Source of the DNA: Ignavibacteriaceae bacterium
GTDB lineage: Bacteria > Bacteroidota > Ignavibacteria > Ignavibacteriales > Ignavibacteriaceae
Reading direction: 5' to 3'
DNA length: 17,499 nucleotides
NCBI GenBank assembly: GCA_013388525.1
Contig: JACAFA010000296.1
Span: forward strand, 1-17,499
Shown one piece after another: positions 1 through 10,502 of this stretch (position 1 is its first letter; every line of letters starts with the position of its first letter). The notes beneath the pieces were generated by a model. It ran no database searches. It was given only the letters and a program-made list of their open reading frames with translations, and had not been told where the DNA came from. Position numbers and translations under genes: made by a program.

Positions 1-315
1 AAAGAAGAAAAACTTGTAATCGAGCCGCTATCATACATTCGCGGAAGAAGTCTGCAGAGAATTTTCTTTATAGTTGATGAAGCACAGAACTTAACTCCTC
101 ACGAAATAAAAACAATTATTACACGTGCAGGTGAAGGCTCCAAGCTTGTATTCACAGGTGATATTTACCAGATAGACCACCCATATCTTGACGGACAATC
201 AAATGGTTTATCATATTTGATTGACCGCTTCAAAGGTCAGAGATTATATGCTCACGTGAATCTTGAAAAAGGTGAACGAAGCGAACTGGCTGAACTTGCG
301 AGTAATTTGCTTTAA
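1..315 (+). CDS. PhoH-family ATPase, C-terminal part (start outside window)
   Basis: The reading frame is open from base 1 to a TAA and gives the last 104 residues of a PhoH-like P-loop ATPase. The Walker B segment [12 protein letters not shown] is present, followed by [19 protein letters not shown], the conserved stretch after it in this family. [11 protein letters not shown] just before Walker B resembles the longer PhoH proteins that carry an N-terminal PIN nuclease domain (YlaK type) rather than the short YbeZ type, but the PIN domain would lie outside the window, so this is inference. PhoH proteins are ATP-binding proteins linked to RNA metabolism; the PIN-PhoH forms have been described as RNA helicase/ribonucleases. 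The gene converges on the xerD operon, and only 84 bases separate the two stop codons. Confidence 0.9.
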   Translation, partial: KEEKLVIEPLSYIRGRSLQRIFFIVDEAQNLTPHEIKTIITRAGEGSKLVFTGDIYQIDHPYLDGQSNGLSYLIDRFKGQRLYAHVNLEKGERSELAELASNLL

Positions 316-331
316 TTCCGGGAGGAACAAT

Positions 332-391
332 TTGCAAGTTTTTCTGATTAATAATTCATTAAATTATTTTGTGAATAAATTACAGAACTAA
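332..391 (+). other. possible 19-codon leader-like ORF with good RBS
   Basis: A GGGAGGAAC ribosome-binding-like stretch (320-328), directly after the PhoH stop, precedes a TTG codon at 332 at suitable spacing. The frame runs 19 codons (starting MQVFLINNS) to TAA. Nothing in the peptide is recognisable and the start is a rare TTG, so this may be chance. Confidence 0.15.
350..368. terminator. weak AT-only hairpin between convergent genes
   Basis: Seven-base arms AATAATT and AATTATT surround a five-base loop and are followed on the plus strand by TT before a G. It lies between the convergent PhoH and XerD stop codons, where a terminator is expected. The stem has no G-C pairs and would be unstable, so this is only a candidate. 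Confidence 0.2.
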
Positions 392-399
392 AATCCCCA

Positions 400-1290
400 T
401 TATCCTCTGGGGTGAAAATCTTTGTGTACTTGTTTTATATAATCTCTATCAATGTGAGTATAAATCTGTGTTGTGGAAATATCTACGTGACCAAGCATTT
501 CCTGAACAGCACGGAGATCAGCACCTCCTTCCAGAAGATGTGTTGCAAATGAATGTCTGAATGTATGTGGATGAACTTCCTTTTTTATTCCGGCAAGTGA
601 AGCATAGCTATTTACAATTTTCCAGATACCCATTCGTGACAGCTTTGTTCCTCGATTATTAAGAAACAAAAAATGCTGACTTTTTGCTTTTTTCTCAAGT
701 AATGGTCTGCTGTTTTTCAGATATTCGTCAATCCATTTTATAGCTGAAGAACCAATCGGAACAAATCTTTCTTTTGAACCTTTACCAAATACCCTGATCA
801 TCTCTTCATCCAAAAATAAATCTGATATTTTAAGATTAATCAATTCAGAAACACGAAGCCCGCAAGCATAAAATGTTTCAAGAAGTGCTTTATCCCTGAG
901 ACCAAGTTTTTTTCTCACGTCAGGTTCGGAGAGAATGCTTTCTATTTCATTTATGTTAAGCACAAACGGCAGATTTTTGCTAACCTTTGGTGCAGATATT
1001 TTTTCCATTGGATTAACTTCAATATATCCGCTTGAGAAAAGATAAACAAAGAATCCTTTAACAGAAGAAAAATATCTTGCCGTTGACCGGTTGCTTAAAC
1101 CAAGTTCAGTAAGTAAAACAAAGAAATCATTAAGCAGCTTCGAATTTATCTTTGAAGGATCGTTAATTCCTGAATCTTTTATGAAATTGATGAGTGAAGA
1201 TAAATCATTCTTGTATGAAGCAATTGTATTATCAGAAAGATTTCTTTCAAGTTTCAGAGATGCAAGATATTCTCTTATGAAGATATCCAT
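400..1290 (-). CDS. xerD: site-specific tyrosine recombinase XerD
   Basis: A 296-residue tyrosine recombinase, close to the 298 residues of E. coli XerD. XerC/XerD resolve chromosome dimers at dif during division. The N-terminal SAM-like core-binding domain spans about 1-85 and the catalytic domain about 105-290. All six catalytic positions are visible: R146 (CGLRVSEL), K170 (FGKGSKER), H242 and R245 (HPHTFRHSFATH), H268 (LGHVD) and nucleophile Y277 (TTQIYTH). Each is numbered two lower than in E. coli XerD. The C-terminal end, VHKDFHPRG, also favours XerD over XerC. It is the last gene of the HAD/PgpH/XerD operon; its ATG overlaps the upstream stop codon by one base (TAATG) and there is no close Shine-Dalgarno sequence, so translational coupling is likely. 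A neighbouring mobile element is not seen, which supports the housekeeping role over a phage integrase. Confidence 0.93.
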   Translation of the reverse strand: MDIFIREYLASLKLERNLSDNTIASYKNDLSSLINFIKDSGINDPSKINSKLLNDFFVLLTELGLSNRSTARYFSSVKGFFVYLFSSGYIEVNPMEKISAPKVSKNLPFVLNINEIESILSEPDVRKKLGLRDKALLETFYACGLRVSELINLKISDLFLDEEMIRVFGKGSKERFVPIGSSAIKWIDEYLKNSRPLLEKKAKSQHFLFLNNRGTKLSRMGIWKIVNSYASLAGIKKEVHPHTFRHSFATHLLEGGADLRAVQEMLGHVDISTTQIYTHIDRDYIKQVHKDFHPRG

Positions 1291-3491
1291 TATTTGTTTT
1301 CTGACTGAATTCCCTTTTCAACTTCTTCCTGTTTGGGATATTTAATTCTTTTGTGATGCTGACCGAGAAGTATGTTAAGGAATTCTTCCTTCATGATTTT
1401 AATATCTCTGAAATTAACCGGAGAGTCTTCCAGCTGTTCATCATCAATTCTCGACTTAAAGATATTCTCTATCACATTTTCAACTTTTACAGGATCCGGA
1501 TTTTCAATTGATCTTACTGCAGATTCACAACCATCAGCTAACATCACGATTGCGGTTTCTCTGGTATTTGGTTTTGGTCCCGGATATCTGAAATTATCAA
1601 CGTTAACTTTTTCTTCCCCGTAAATCTTTTTAGCTCTCTCATAGAAATAAGTAATCACCATTTTACCATGATGCATTGGAATAAAATCAATAATCTCCTG
1701 CGGCAGGTTGTGTTCTTTAGCAAGTTCTATTCCTTCATTTACGTGTCTTACAATCACACTCACACTTTCTTCAGGAGTAAGATTTTCATGCACATTCTGA
1801 TTATTAAGCTGGTTCTCAACAAAATTCTGTGGTGAAATAGTTTTACCAACATCATGGTAATAAGCACCAACCCGGGCGAGTAACGGGTTTGCCCCGATTT
1901 TTTCTGCGGCGCTTTCTGCCATAGTTCCCATTGTCATTGAGTGATTAAATGTGCCGGGAGCTTTTCTTGCAAGCTCTCTAAGTAATGGTCTGTCAAAGTT
2001 AGAAAGTTCAAGCAAAGTTAAATCTGTGGTTATTTTAAAACTTCTTTCAAAGAAAATCAGTAATCCGTAAGTGAGCACAGGGCTTATGAGCGCATTTGTA
2101 GTTGCAAATGCTGATTCGATAAGAAGAGTATCCCAGGGTGCAAATCTCTCCATCCCAAATGCAAAAATTGAGAGAATGTAACCTAGCAGAATAAACAAAA
2201 ATGATCTGAATATTTGCGAACGATTCTTAATATCTCTTACAGAATAAACAGCAATACCCCCCGCAATTAAATTCATTGCCATAAAAGTGTAATCATTTCC
2301 CCGCAATGCACCTGTTATTAATGTCATGATTACAGTTGAATAAAATCCGATTCTTGAATCAAATATTATAGTAAGAATCATTGATGCAGCAGGAATGAAA
2401 ATAAGATATTGAAGAGGAGCCTGAACTTTAACCTGGTTAATAAGAAATGTTATAAATGAAACAAACAGAATTATTATAACAAACATCAACAGCTTTTGGT
2501 TGTTATAAAATATTCCTTTCCGGAAAAGAAATAGATAGGTAACAAGTAATGACAGTATCAAACCTATGTGAAAAAACTTTCCAATCGATTGAAGTGCCAG
2601 AGCGCTGCGGCTGATTAGTTCTCCTTTTGATTCTTTATAAGATTCTATTTTCAACTTTATTTCTTTTGTGATTCTGTCATGTTTTGCAATTATCCGTTCA
2701 TTTTCATTAACTATTCCTGAGTATCTGGAAACATTGTTTTGTACCTGCATAGTTTCTTCATCAGTAAGTTCACTGCTGTAAACAAGCGTTGGCAACAGGA
2801 AATGAAGTGTGTATTCTGTAAGTGCAGCTTTAATCTCGTCAGAGAATTCAGTTTTGTCTATCAAATCAATTACCTGGTTTTTAGCCTGATCGAAGAAAAG
2901 ATATTTATTTATTGGTTCAATAGTATCAAAATTTCCTTTTCTCACTGCAATCGTGTCCCTGATCCTGAGTGTGGATTCAACGCTTAGTACTCTGTTGGAG
3001 TAAACGGATCGCAGAGCAGCAGCAGCTGAGTTAAAGAAATTCTTTAAAGGTGTGCCGGATCTGATGAGATTTCTCTCGCGGATACGCAAATTTTGTAAAC
3101 TTAGAAATGATGGTGTACTCAAAAAAGTAGCATTTACAATTGAAGCGGAATCACTTTCAATACTTTCATCTAATACTTTAATTAAGTAAGTATTATAATT
3201 CGTTAATGATTCTATACTCTTTTGAATATTTGAGTTTTCATCCAGGAAAATAGGATAAACACTTCTTTTTGCTGCTTCAACTTCAGCCCGATAAATCTCT
3301 TCGCTTTTCTTTATCGGAAAACTAAACGGTGCAATCAGATCATCGTACAACCAGATTGAACCTTCTGAAACTTCAAATTCAATTGATTCACCTTTGGGAA
3401 ACATTAATACAATCAGAATGGTGGTTATTAATCCCATTAATATTTTTATAAACAAACCTTTTCCGGAACTTTTTTGCTCAGATTTATCCAT
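1290..3491 (-). CDS. 7TM-HD domain phosphohydrolase, PgpH/YqfF type (probable c-di-AMP phosphodiesterase)
   Basis: A 733-residue membrane HD phosphohydrolase. The family (7TMR-HDED, 7TM and HD domains) includes Listeria PgpH, which hydrolyses cyclic di-AMP to pApA. Visible parts: an N-terminal membrane anchor (12-31); a long extracytoplasmic region (32-300) with charged, coiled-coil-like segments; seven membrane helices (about 306-482); and a cytoplasmic HD domain (495-700). Candidate metal ligands are H517 (FNHSMT), H546-D547 (YYHDVGK), H583 (VRHV), H607-H608 (MHHGK) and D653 (LADGCES), so the HD site looks intact. The start is ATG with AAGGA seven bases upstream, overlapping the HAD gene stop by one base. 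The substrate is inferred from family; no c-di-AMP cyclase lies in the window to confirm it. Confidence 0.88.
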   Translation of the reverse strand: MDKSEQKSSGKGLFIKILMGLITTILIVLMFPKGESIEFEVSEGSIWLYDDLIAPFSFPIKKSEEIYRAEVEAAKRSVYPIFLDENSNIQKSIESLTNYNTYLIKVLDESIESDSASIVNATFLSTPSFLSLQNLRIRERNLIRSGTPLKNFFNSAAAALRSVYSNRVLSVESTLRIRDTIAVRKGNFDTIEPINKYLFFDQAKNQVIDLIDKTEFSDEIKAALTEYTLHFLLPTLVYSSELTDEETMQVQNNVSRYSGIVNENERIIAKHDRITKEIKLKIESYKESKGELISRSALALQSIGKFFHIGLILSLLVTYLFLFRKGIFYNNQKLLMFVIIILFVSFITFLINQVKVQAPLQYLIFIPAASMILTIIFDSRIGFYSTVIMTLITGALRGNDYTFMAMNLIAGGIAVYSVRDIKNRSQIFRSFLFILLGYILSIFAFGMERFAPWDTLLIESAFATTNALISPVLTYGLLIFFERSFKITTDLTLLELSNFDRPLLRELARKAPGTFNHSMTMGTMAESAAEKIGANPLLARVGAYYHDVGKTISPQNFVENQLNNQNVHENLTPEESVSVIVRHVNEGIELAKEHNLPQEIIDFIPMHHGKMVITYFYERAKKIYGEEKVNVDNFRYPGPKPNTRETAIVMLADGCESAVRSIENPDPVKVENVIENIFKSRIDDEQLEDSPVNFRDIKIMKEEFLNILLGQHHKRIKYPKQEEVEKGIQSENK

Positions 3492-4342
3492 TAATAATTC
3501 CTTTTTGATTTTAACACCATTTCAAAAAACTCAGCAGTACCATCTTCCCTGTTCGTTCCTGAAGTAATGAAGTCTGCTGTATTTTTTAATTCAGGAATTG
3601 CATTAGCAACTGCAACTTTCATTGCTTTAGTCTGAAACATTGTGATATCATTATACCAATCTCCTATTACTGCGGATTGCCAGGGTTTAATTGATAAGTG
3701 TTTTAATAATCTGGCAACTGCTTTCCCTTTTGAACTTCCTGCTTTTCTGATTTCAAGATAGTAAATATTTTCGTTTTTCTTACTGCGAAAATACGATGTA
3801 TTGCATCCCAAAGAATATGGGAAGTTAAATTTTTCTTCCATTTGCTTAATAGAACTTTTCATATCGCTTGAACAAACTATTTCAAGCGTTCCTGTAATAT
3901 AATCCTGATACGAATCTACCTGTTTATAAGAAGCTCCGAATTTACTCAGCAATGATGGTATTACAGAATTGTATTCGGTATAATAAATTGCAGATGCATG
4001 GCATAGAACAATATTTATTAAATCTTTCTCTGAAATTGAAATCGCCTTTTTCACTTGAGCCGGTTTCAAAAAAGATTCGGATAGTGTTTTATCGGATACG
4101 TAATTTTTAATCAGTGCACCATCAAGAGAAATAATATATCCATTTAAAGAAAGTTCACCGGCTATCTCTGTTACTGCAGAGTGTAATCGACCTGTTGCCA
4201 ATGATATGGTTACATTTTCACTTATCAAATTCTTAATGAGCTTTTTGCTTTCAATACCTATTTCTCCTTCATCGTTAAGAAGTGTTCCGTCAATGTCCGT
4301 AATGATATGTTTAATTTCCTTAAGAACCGGTTTTTGTTTCAA
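3491..4342 (-). CDS. HAD-superfamily hydrolase, Cof/YidA type
   Basis: A 283-residue cytoplasmic HAD phosphatase of the Cof class (subclass IIB), which usually dephosphorylates sugar phosphates or flavin/pyridoxal precursors; the substrate cannot be read from sequence. Motif I is TDIDGTLL with D16 (nucleophile) and D18; motif II is SLATGR with T50; motif III lysine is K205 (SSKGKA); motif IV is VIGDWYND with D228 and D232. The cap domain lies between about 85 and 195. The start is a TTG at 4342: an in-frame TAA sits immediately upstream, no ATG or GTG precedes motif I, and AAGGA lies ten bases upstream. It is the first gene of the operon with the PgpH-type protein and XerD, so the operon promoter should lie in the gap upstream. 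Confidence 0.9.
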   Translation of the reverse strand: MKQKPVLKEIKHIITDIDGTLLNDEGEIGIESKKLIKNLISENVTISLATGRLHSAVTEIAGELSLNGYIISLDGALIKNYVSDKTLSESFLKPAQVKKAISISEKDLINIVLCHASAIYYTEYNSVIPSLLSKFGASYKQVDSYQDYITGTLEIVCSSDMKSSIKQMEEKFNFPYSLGCNTSYFRSKKNENIYYLEIRKAGSSKGKAVARLLKHLSIKPWQSAVIGDWYNDITMFQTKAMKVAVANAIPELKNTADFITSGTNREDGTAEFFEMVLKSKRNY

Positions 4343-4735
4343 TTAAATTTTTTCCTTAACAAAATTATCAATTGAGATGTTTTAAGATAAATAAGTTATA
4401 TCCCCAAAGTACAGATAAATTAAATTCTTAAAATTTTCCCCGTGAAATTTAGTTCTTCCTGCCTTGAAAGAATATACCCGGAACAGTCAAATAGTAATTT
4501 TCTGAGCGAATAACCAGTCTTTAATTTACTTTATGGTTTGTGTTGATAATATGCTTTAACCTCAGGTCTGATTGATAAAAGAGGAGAAAAAAAATCAAGA
4601 ACATTCAGACAAAAAAGTGGATTTTTTTACTTGAAACGGCAAATTATGAATGAAATTCTATGCTATTATCAATCTTTATTCGGGCATTGATATTGCTGAA
4701 AACTAACTATTTATCAATAATTTTTAATTTTTCGT
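4343..4735. other. divergent intergenic region without a gene
   Basis: This 393-base AT-rich gap separates the HAD operon (minus) from the TPR pair (plus), so it should hold divergent promoters. I find no ORF longer than about 15 codons with a plausible start, no tRNA-like fold and no strong hairpin. The only promoter-like match I would name is the one listed at 4693-4721. Confidence 0.6.
4693..4721 (+). promoter_or_regulatory. candidate sigma70-like promoter for the first TPR gene
   Basis: TTGCTG (4693-4698) and AATAAT (4716-4721) are separated by 17 bases and end 15 bases before the ATG, giving a very short leader, consistent with the absence of a Shine-Dalgarno sequence. The -10 matches consensus at five of six positions but the -35 at only three, and in such AT-rich DNA chance matches are common. 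Confidence 0.25.
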
Positions 4736-5557
4736 ATGGACCAATTAATCTTGATGATATTTTTTACAACTTTTGGATTGGTGCTTTTTAAGTTCGGAAA
4801 AAGTGGAAAAAAAGAACCCCAGACAAAATTATCAGATGCCGGGAAATCTTCTAATGAGAAAAAAGTTGAGAAAGATAATCCTGAAAGACCAACAAAAACT
4901 TCACAAGAAAAGAAAAAGCATTTATCAAAACCAGCACTGCCTTCAAAAAATTTGACAGATGAATATAACAGATTCAAATTATTTTCAGATGTTAAAGATT
5001 TTAATTTTACACAGCATTTACGAAACGGTATTCAAAAAGGTTTAACTCAGAATTATAAAATGGCATTAGAAGATTTCAGCAATGCAATTGAATTAAATCC
5101 ATTAGAACCTACCGGATATTATTGCAGAGCTATAACAAAACTCATCTTAAAGAATTATGAAAGTGCTGTTAGTGATTTTACTGAATGTGTTAAACTTCAA
5201 ATGAAAGAACAAAATATTTTTTATTACCGCGGTCTGGCAAATTATGCGGCAAGAGATTTTGATCACGCCATTCATGATTTTTTACAATTCGTTAAATCAG
5301 AAAGTAATTTTGCTGAGGCTTATTTTAACCTGGCAATATGTTATAAACAGAAGAAAGATTATCAAAAAGCACTTAAATATTTCACTGACACAATTACAAA
5401 AAATCCTCTTCAAGGAACAGCATATTTTGAAAGAGCAATGATAAAAAATAGTTTAAAGGATAAAGAAGGTTGCTGCAATGATTTAAAGAAAGCTATGGAA
5501 TTGGGTCATCTGGAAGCTTATCATTATATCAAAGAATTGTGTGAAATAAAAAATTAG
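4736..5557 (+). CDS. membrane-anchored TPR protein (first of a tandem pair)
   Basis: 273 residues. An N-terminal hydrophobic segment (2-20) followed by GKSGKKE suggests a single anchor with the rest in the cytoplasm (positive-inside rule). A Lys/Glu/Ser-rich linker (21-65) leads to about five tetratricopeptide units (approximately 94-127, 128-160, 161-193, 194-227, 228-262), with TPR-like YYCRA, YYRGLANY, AYFNLAICY and AYFERA helices. TPRs bind proteins or scaffold complexes; the partner is unknown. The next gene is a gap-free homologue of almost the same length. The two agree at 103 of 180 residues over 61-240, then are identical at 242-270, where the DNA is also identical for 87 bases. There is no Shine-Dalgarno sequence. 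An 87-codon ORF on the opposite strand is a shadow. Confidence 0.85.
   Translation: MDQLILMIFFTTFGLVLFKFGKSGKKEPQTKLSDAGKSSNEKKVEKDNPERPTKTSQEKKKHLSKPALPSKNLTDEYNRFKLFSDVKDFNFTQHLRNGIQKGLTQNYKMALEDFSNAIELNPLEPTGYYCRAITKLILKNYESAVSDFTECVKLQMKEQNIFYYRGLANYAARDFDHAIHDFLQFVKSESNFAEAYFNLAICYKQKKDYQKALKYFTDTITKNPLQGTAYFERAMIKNSLKDKEGCCNDLKKAMELGHLEAYHYIKELCEIKN
5459..5545 (+). repeat. 87-bp perfect direct repeat, copy 1 (3' end of first TPR gene)
   Basis: This tract is identical base for base to 6535-6621. It encodes the last TPR-like unit, DKEGCCNDLKKAMELGH onward. Both boundaries are sharp: the preceding base is G here and A in copy 2, and the sequences diverge immediately after the shared GTGTGAA. 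The surrounding gene pair is far more diverged, so recent gene conversion or recombination is the likely cause. Confidence 0.9.
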
Positions 5558-5811
5558 CTGCTGTTATTAAAATTATTTCGGGATTTAATTTAATACTATT
5601 ACCCAACCTCATTTGTGTAAATATCTGGCCTTTTGCATGAAATCTCTCACTGCGATAAAAATAAATTACAGATAAAAAATCTGACTCTAAGCCACTAAAT
5701 TCTTCTTTTTAATAAATTCCTTTTGTTTTAGAAATCTCTATTTTTATTTTCCTGTAAGGGAAGTAAAATTTATTATAAAATATTATTTTGATCTAAATAT
5801 TCTTTTATAAT
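5558..5811. other. AT-rich spacer between the TPR paralogues
   Basis: A 254-base spacer with no ORF, RNA fold or terminator hairpin that I can support. It shows no obvious similarity to the region upstream of the first TPR gene, so the duplication, if tandem, is old or covered only the coding part. Confidence 0.5.
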
Positions 5812-6636
5812 ATGTATTATTTAATATTTCTAATATTTTTTTTAGTAATCGCACTTATCATATTTAGACTTACTAAAACATATAAAAAAGAGAGTAAAAC
5901 TAAACTATCATTTCGTGAGCAAGCTAAACTTGATCAGAGTATTGAAGATGCTAAACTTAGATTATTAAACAATGCAATTCAAGAAAAGCGTAAAATCTTA
6001 TCAAAGAACATTCGCCCTTCAAAAAATTTAATGAATGAGTTAAACAGATTTAAATATTTCTACGATATTGGAAATTATAAACTAACTCAGTTAATAAGAA
6101 ATGGTATTCAAAAATGCAGCAATCAAAATTATAAGGAAGCATTAGATGATTTTAATCAGGCAATTGAACTGAAACCCGATGAATCAGCAAGTTATTACTG
6201 CAGAGGTTTAGTAAAATTAATTTCAAAAAATCATGAAAATATACTGGATGATTTTGATCAAGCATTGAGATTACAAATGAATGAACAAAATATACTTTTT
6301 TACAGGGGCCTGGCAAATTTCGAAGCAGGAGATTATGATAACGCCATTATAGATTTTTCCAGATATATAAAAGAAGTCAGCGATTTTGCAGAGACTTATT
6401 TCAACATAGCCCTGTGTTATAAACAATTGAAGGATTATGAAAAAGCTATTGAGTTTCTTACAGAGACTATTAATAAAAATTCACTTCATGAAGCAGCTTA
6501 CTTTGAAAGGGGACTGATAAAAAATATACTGGAAGATAAAGAAGGTTGCTGCAATGATTTAAAGAAAGCTATGGAATTGGGTCATCTGGAAGCTTATCAT
6601 TATATCAAAGAATTGTGTGAATCAGGAAGTCAATAG
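5812..6636 (+). CDS. membrane-anchored TPR protein (second of a tandem pair)
   Basis: 274 residues, aligned without gaps to the preceding TPR protein. The N-terminal membrane segment (2-20, rich in Ile/Leu/Phe) is followed by TKTYKKESKTK, again suggesting a cytoplasmic repeat domain. The linker (about 30-65) is charged and coiled-coil-like (QSIEDAKLRLLNNAIQEKR) and is the least conserved part between the two. TPR units cover about 94-262, with conserved FYRGLANF, TYFNIALCYKQ and AYFERG helices; the last unit is identical to that of the first protein. No catalytic motif is visible and no function can be assigned. There is no Shine-Dalgarno sequence before the ATG. A hairpin follows the stop, before the convergent STAS gene. 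Confidence 0.85.
   Translation: MYYLIFLIFFLVIALIIFRLTKTYKKESKTKLSFREQAKLDQSIEDAKLRLLNNAIQEKRKILSKNIRPSKNLMNELNRFKYFYDIGNYKLTQLIRNGIQKCSNQNYKEALDDFNQAIELKPDESASYYCRGLVKLISKNHENILDDFDQALRLQMNEQNILFYRGLANFEAGDYDNAIIDFSRYIKEVSDFAETYFNIALCYKQLKDYEKAIEFLTETINKNSLHEAAYFERGLIKNILEDKEGCCNDLKKAMELGHLEAYHYIKELCESGSQ
6535..6621 (+). repeat. 87-bp perfect direct repeat, copy 2 (3' end of second TPR gene)
   Basis: Identical to 5459-5545 and in the same reading frame. After it the two proteins end differently (SGSQ here, IKN in copy 1). Confidence 0.9.
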
Positions 6637-6638
6637 TG

Positions 6639-6667
6639 GCTGATAATACAAATCATCAGCTTTATTA
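6639..6667 (+). terminator. candidate terminator after the TPR pair
   Basis: GCTGATAAT pairs with ATCATCAGC (one A-C mismatch, four-base loop ACAA), followed by TTTATTA. It begins three bases after the TPR stop codon and lies between convergent genes. The T-run is interrupted, so termination may be weak; the minus strand has no T-run after the stem. Confidence 0.45.
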
Positions 6668-6674
6668 ATAATAT

Positions 6675-7025
6675 TTAATCTGTTTTTCTTAAATCATTAA
6701 AAGCTTCCTCAACGCTATCGCAAACCGGAAGTACTCTGTCTAACTGTGTAATTTTTATTAACGCATAAACTTTTTCAGAAGGGGAAGCAATTCTCATCTG
6801 CCCATTTGTTGTGTTAAGAATTCTGTTTGCAACCAGGATTGCACTCAATCCCGAACTATCACAGCTTTCAACGGATGATAGATCCAGAATAAATTTTTTA
6901 GCACCTTCTACTTTAAGAAGCATTGTAAACTCACCTTTGAGTAAGCCCGAGATATTAGTATCGAGTCTTGCTTCATTCAATTTAAAGATTGTAATACCGC
7001 TTTCTTTTTTTACTTCAAAATTCAT
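6675..7025 (-). CDS. STAS-domain protein, anti-sigma-factor antagonist family
   Basis: A 116-residue single STAS domain. The family (SpoIIAA, RsbV) binds a partner-switching kinase/anti-sigma factor and is controlled by serine phosphorylation. The signature DLSSVESCDSSGLSAIL is intact, and S57 directly after D56 matches the phosphorylated position of SpoIIAA-like proteins. The fold order is typical: N-terminal strands with FEVKKESGITIFKL, the phosphorylation loop, then LINTTNG-like and KITQLDRVLPV segments. It has AAGGA seven bases before its ATG and follows the small GT9/DUF6913-like gene with a one-base gap, so it is the last gene of the six-gene run. No RsbW-like kinase or PP2C phosphatase is in the window, so its partner must be encoded elsewhere. 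Confidence 0.88.
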   Translation of the reverse strand: MNFEVKKESGITIFKLNEARLDTNISGLLKGEFTMLLKVEGAKKFILDLSSVESCDSSGLSAILVANRILNTTNGQMRIASPSEKVYALIKITQLDRVLPVCDSVEEAFNDLRKTD

Positions 7026-7026
7026 A

Positions 7027-10473
<3,447 letters not shown>

Positions 10474-10502
10474 AGTAAAGAATAAATTTTTGTTGAATTA
10501 AA

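Noticed and set aside
400..1290. XerD-like gene as an integrase marking a genomic island
   Set aside because: It matches chromosomal XerD in length, residue spacing and C-terminus and is in a housekeeping operon; no tRNA or attachment-site repeat is nearby.
4714..4977. 87-codon ORF antisense to the first TPR gene
   Set aside because: It is Phe/Ser-rich, has no family resemblance and overlaps a well-supported TPR gene; it is the complement of a Lys/Glu-rich linker.
5806..5811. Perfect TATAAT before the second TPR gene
   Set aside because: It ends directly at the ATG, so transcription would begin inside the gene, and the nearest TTGATC is only 12 bases upstream; the region is simply AT-rich.
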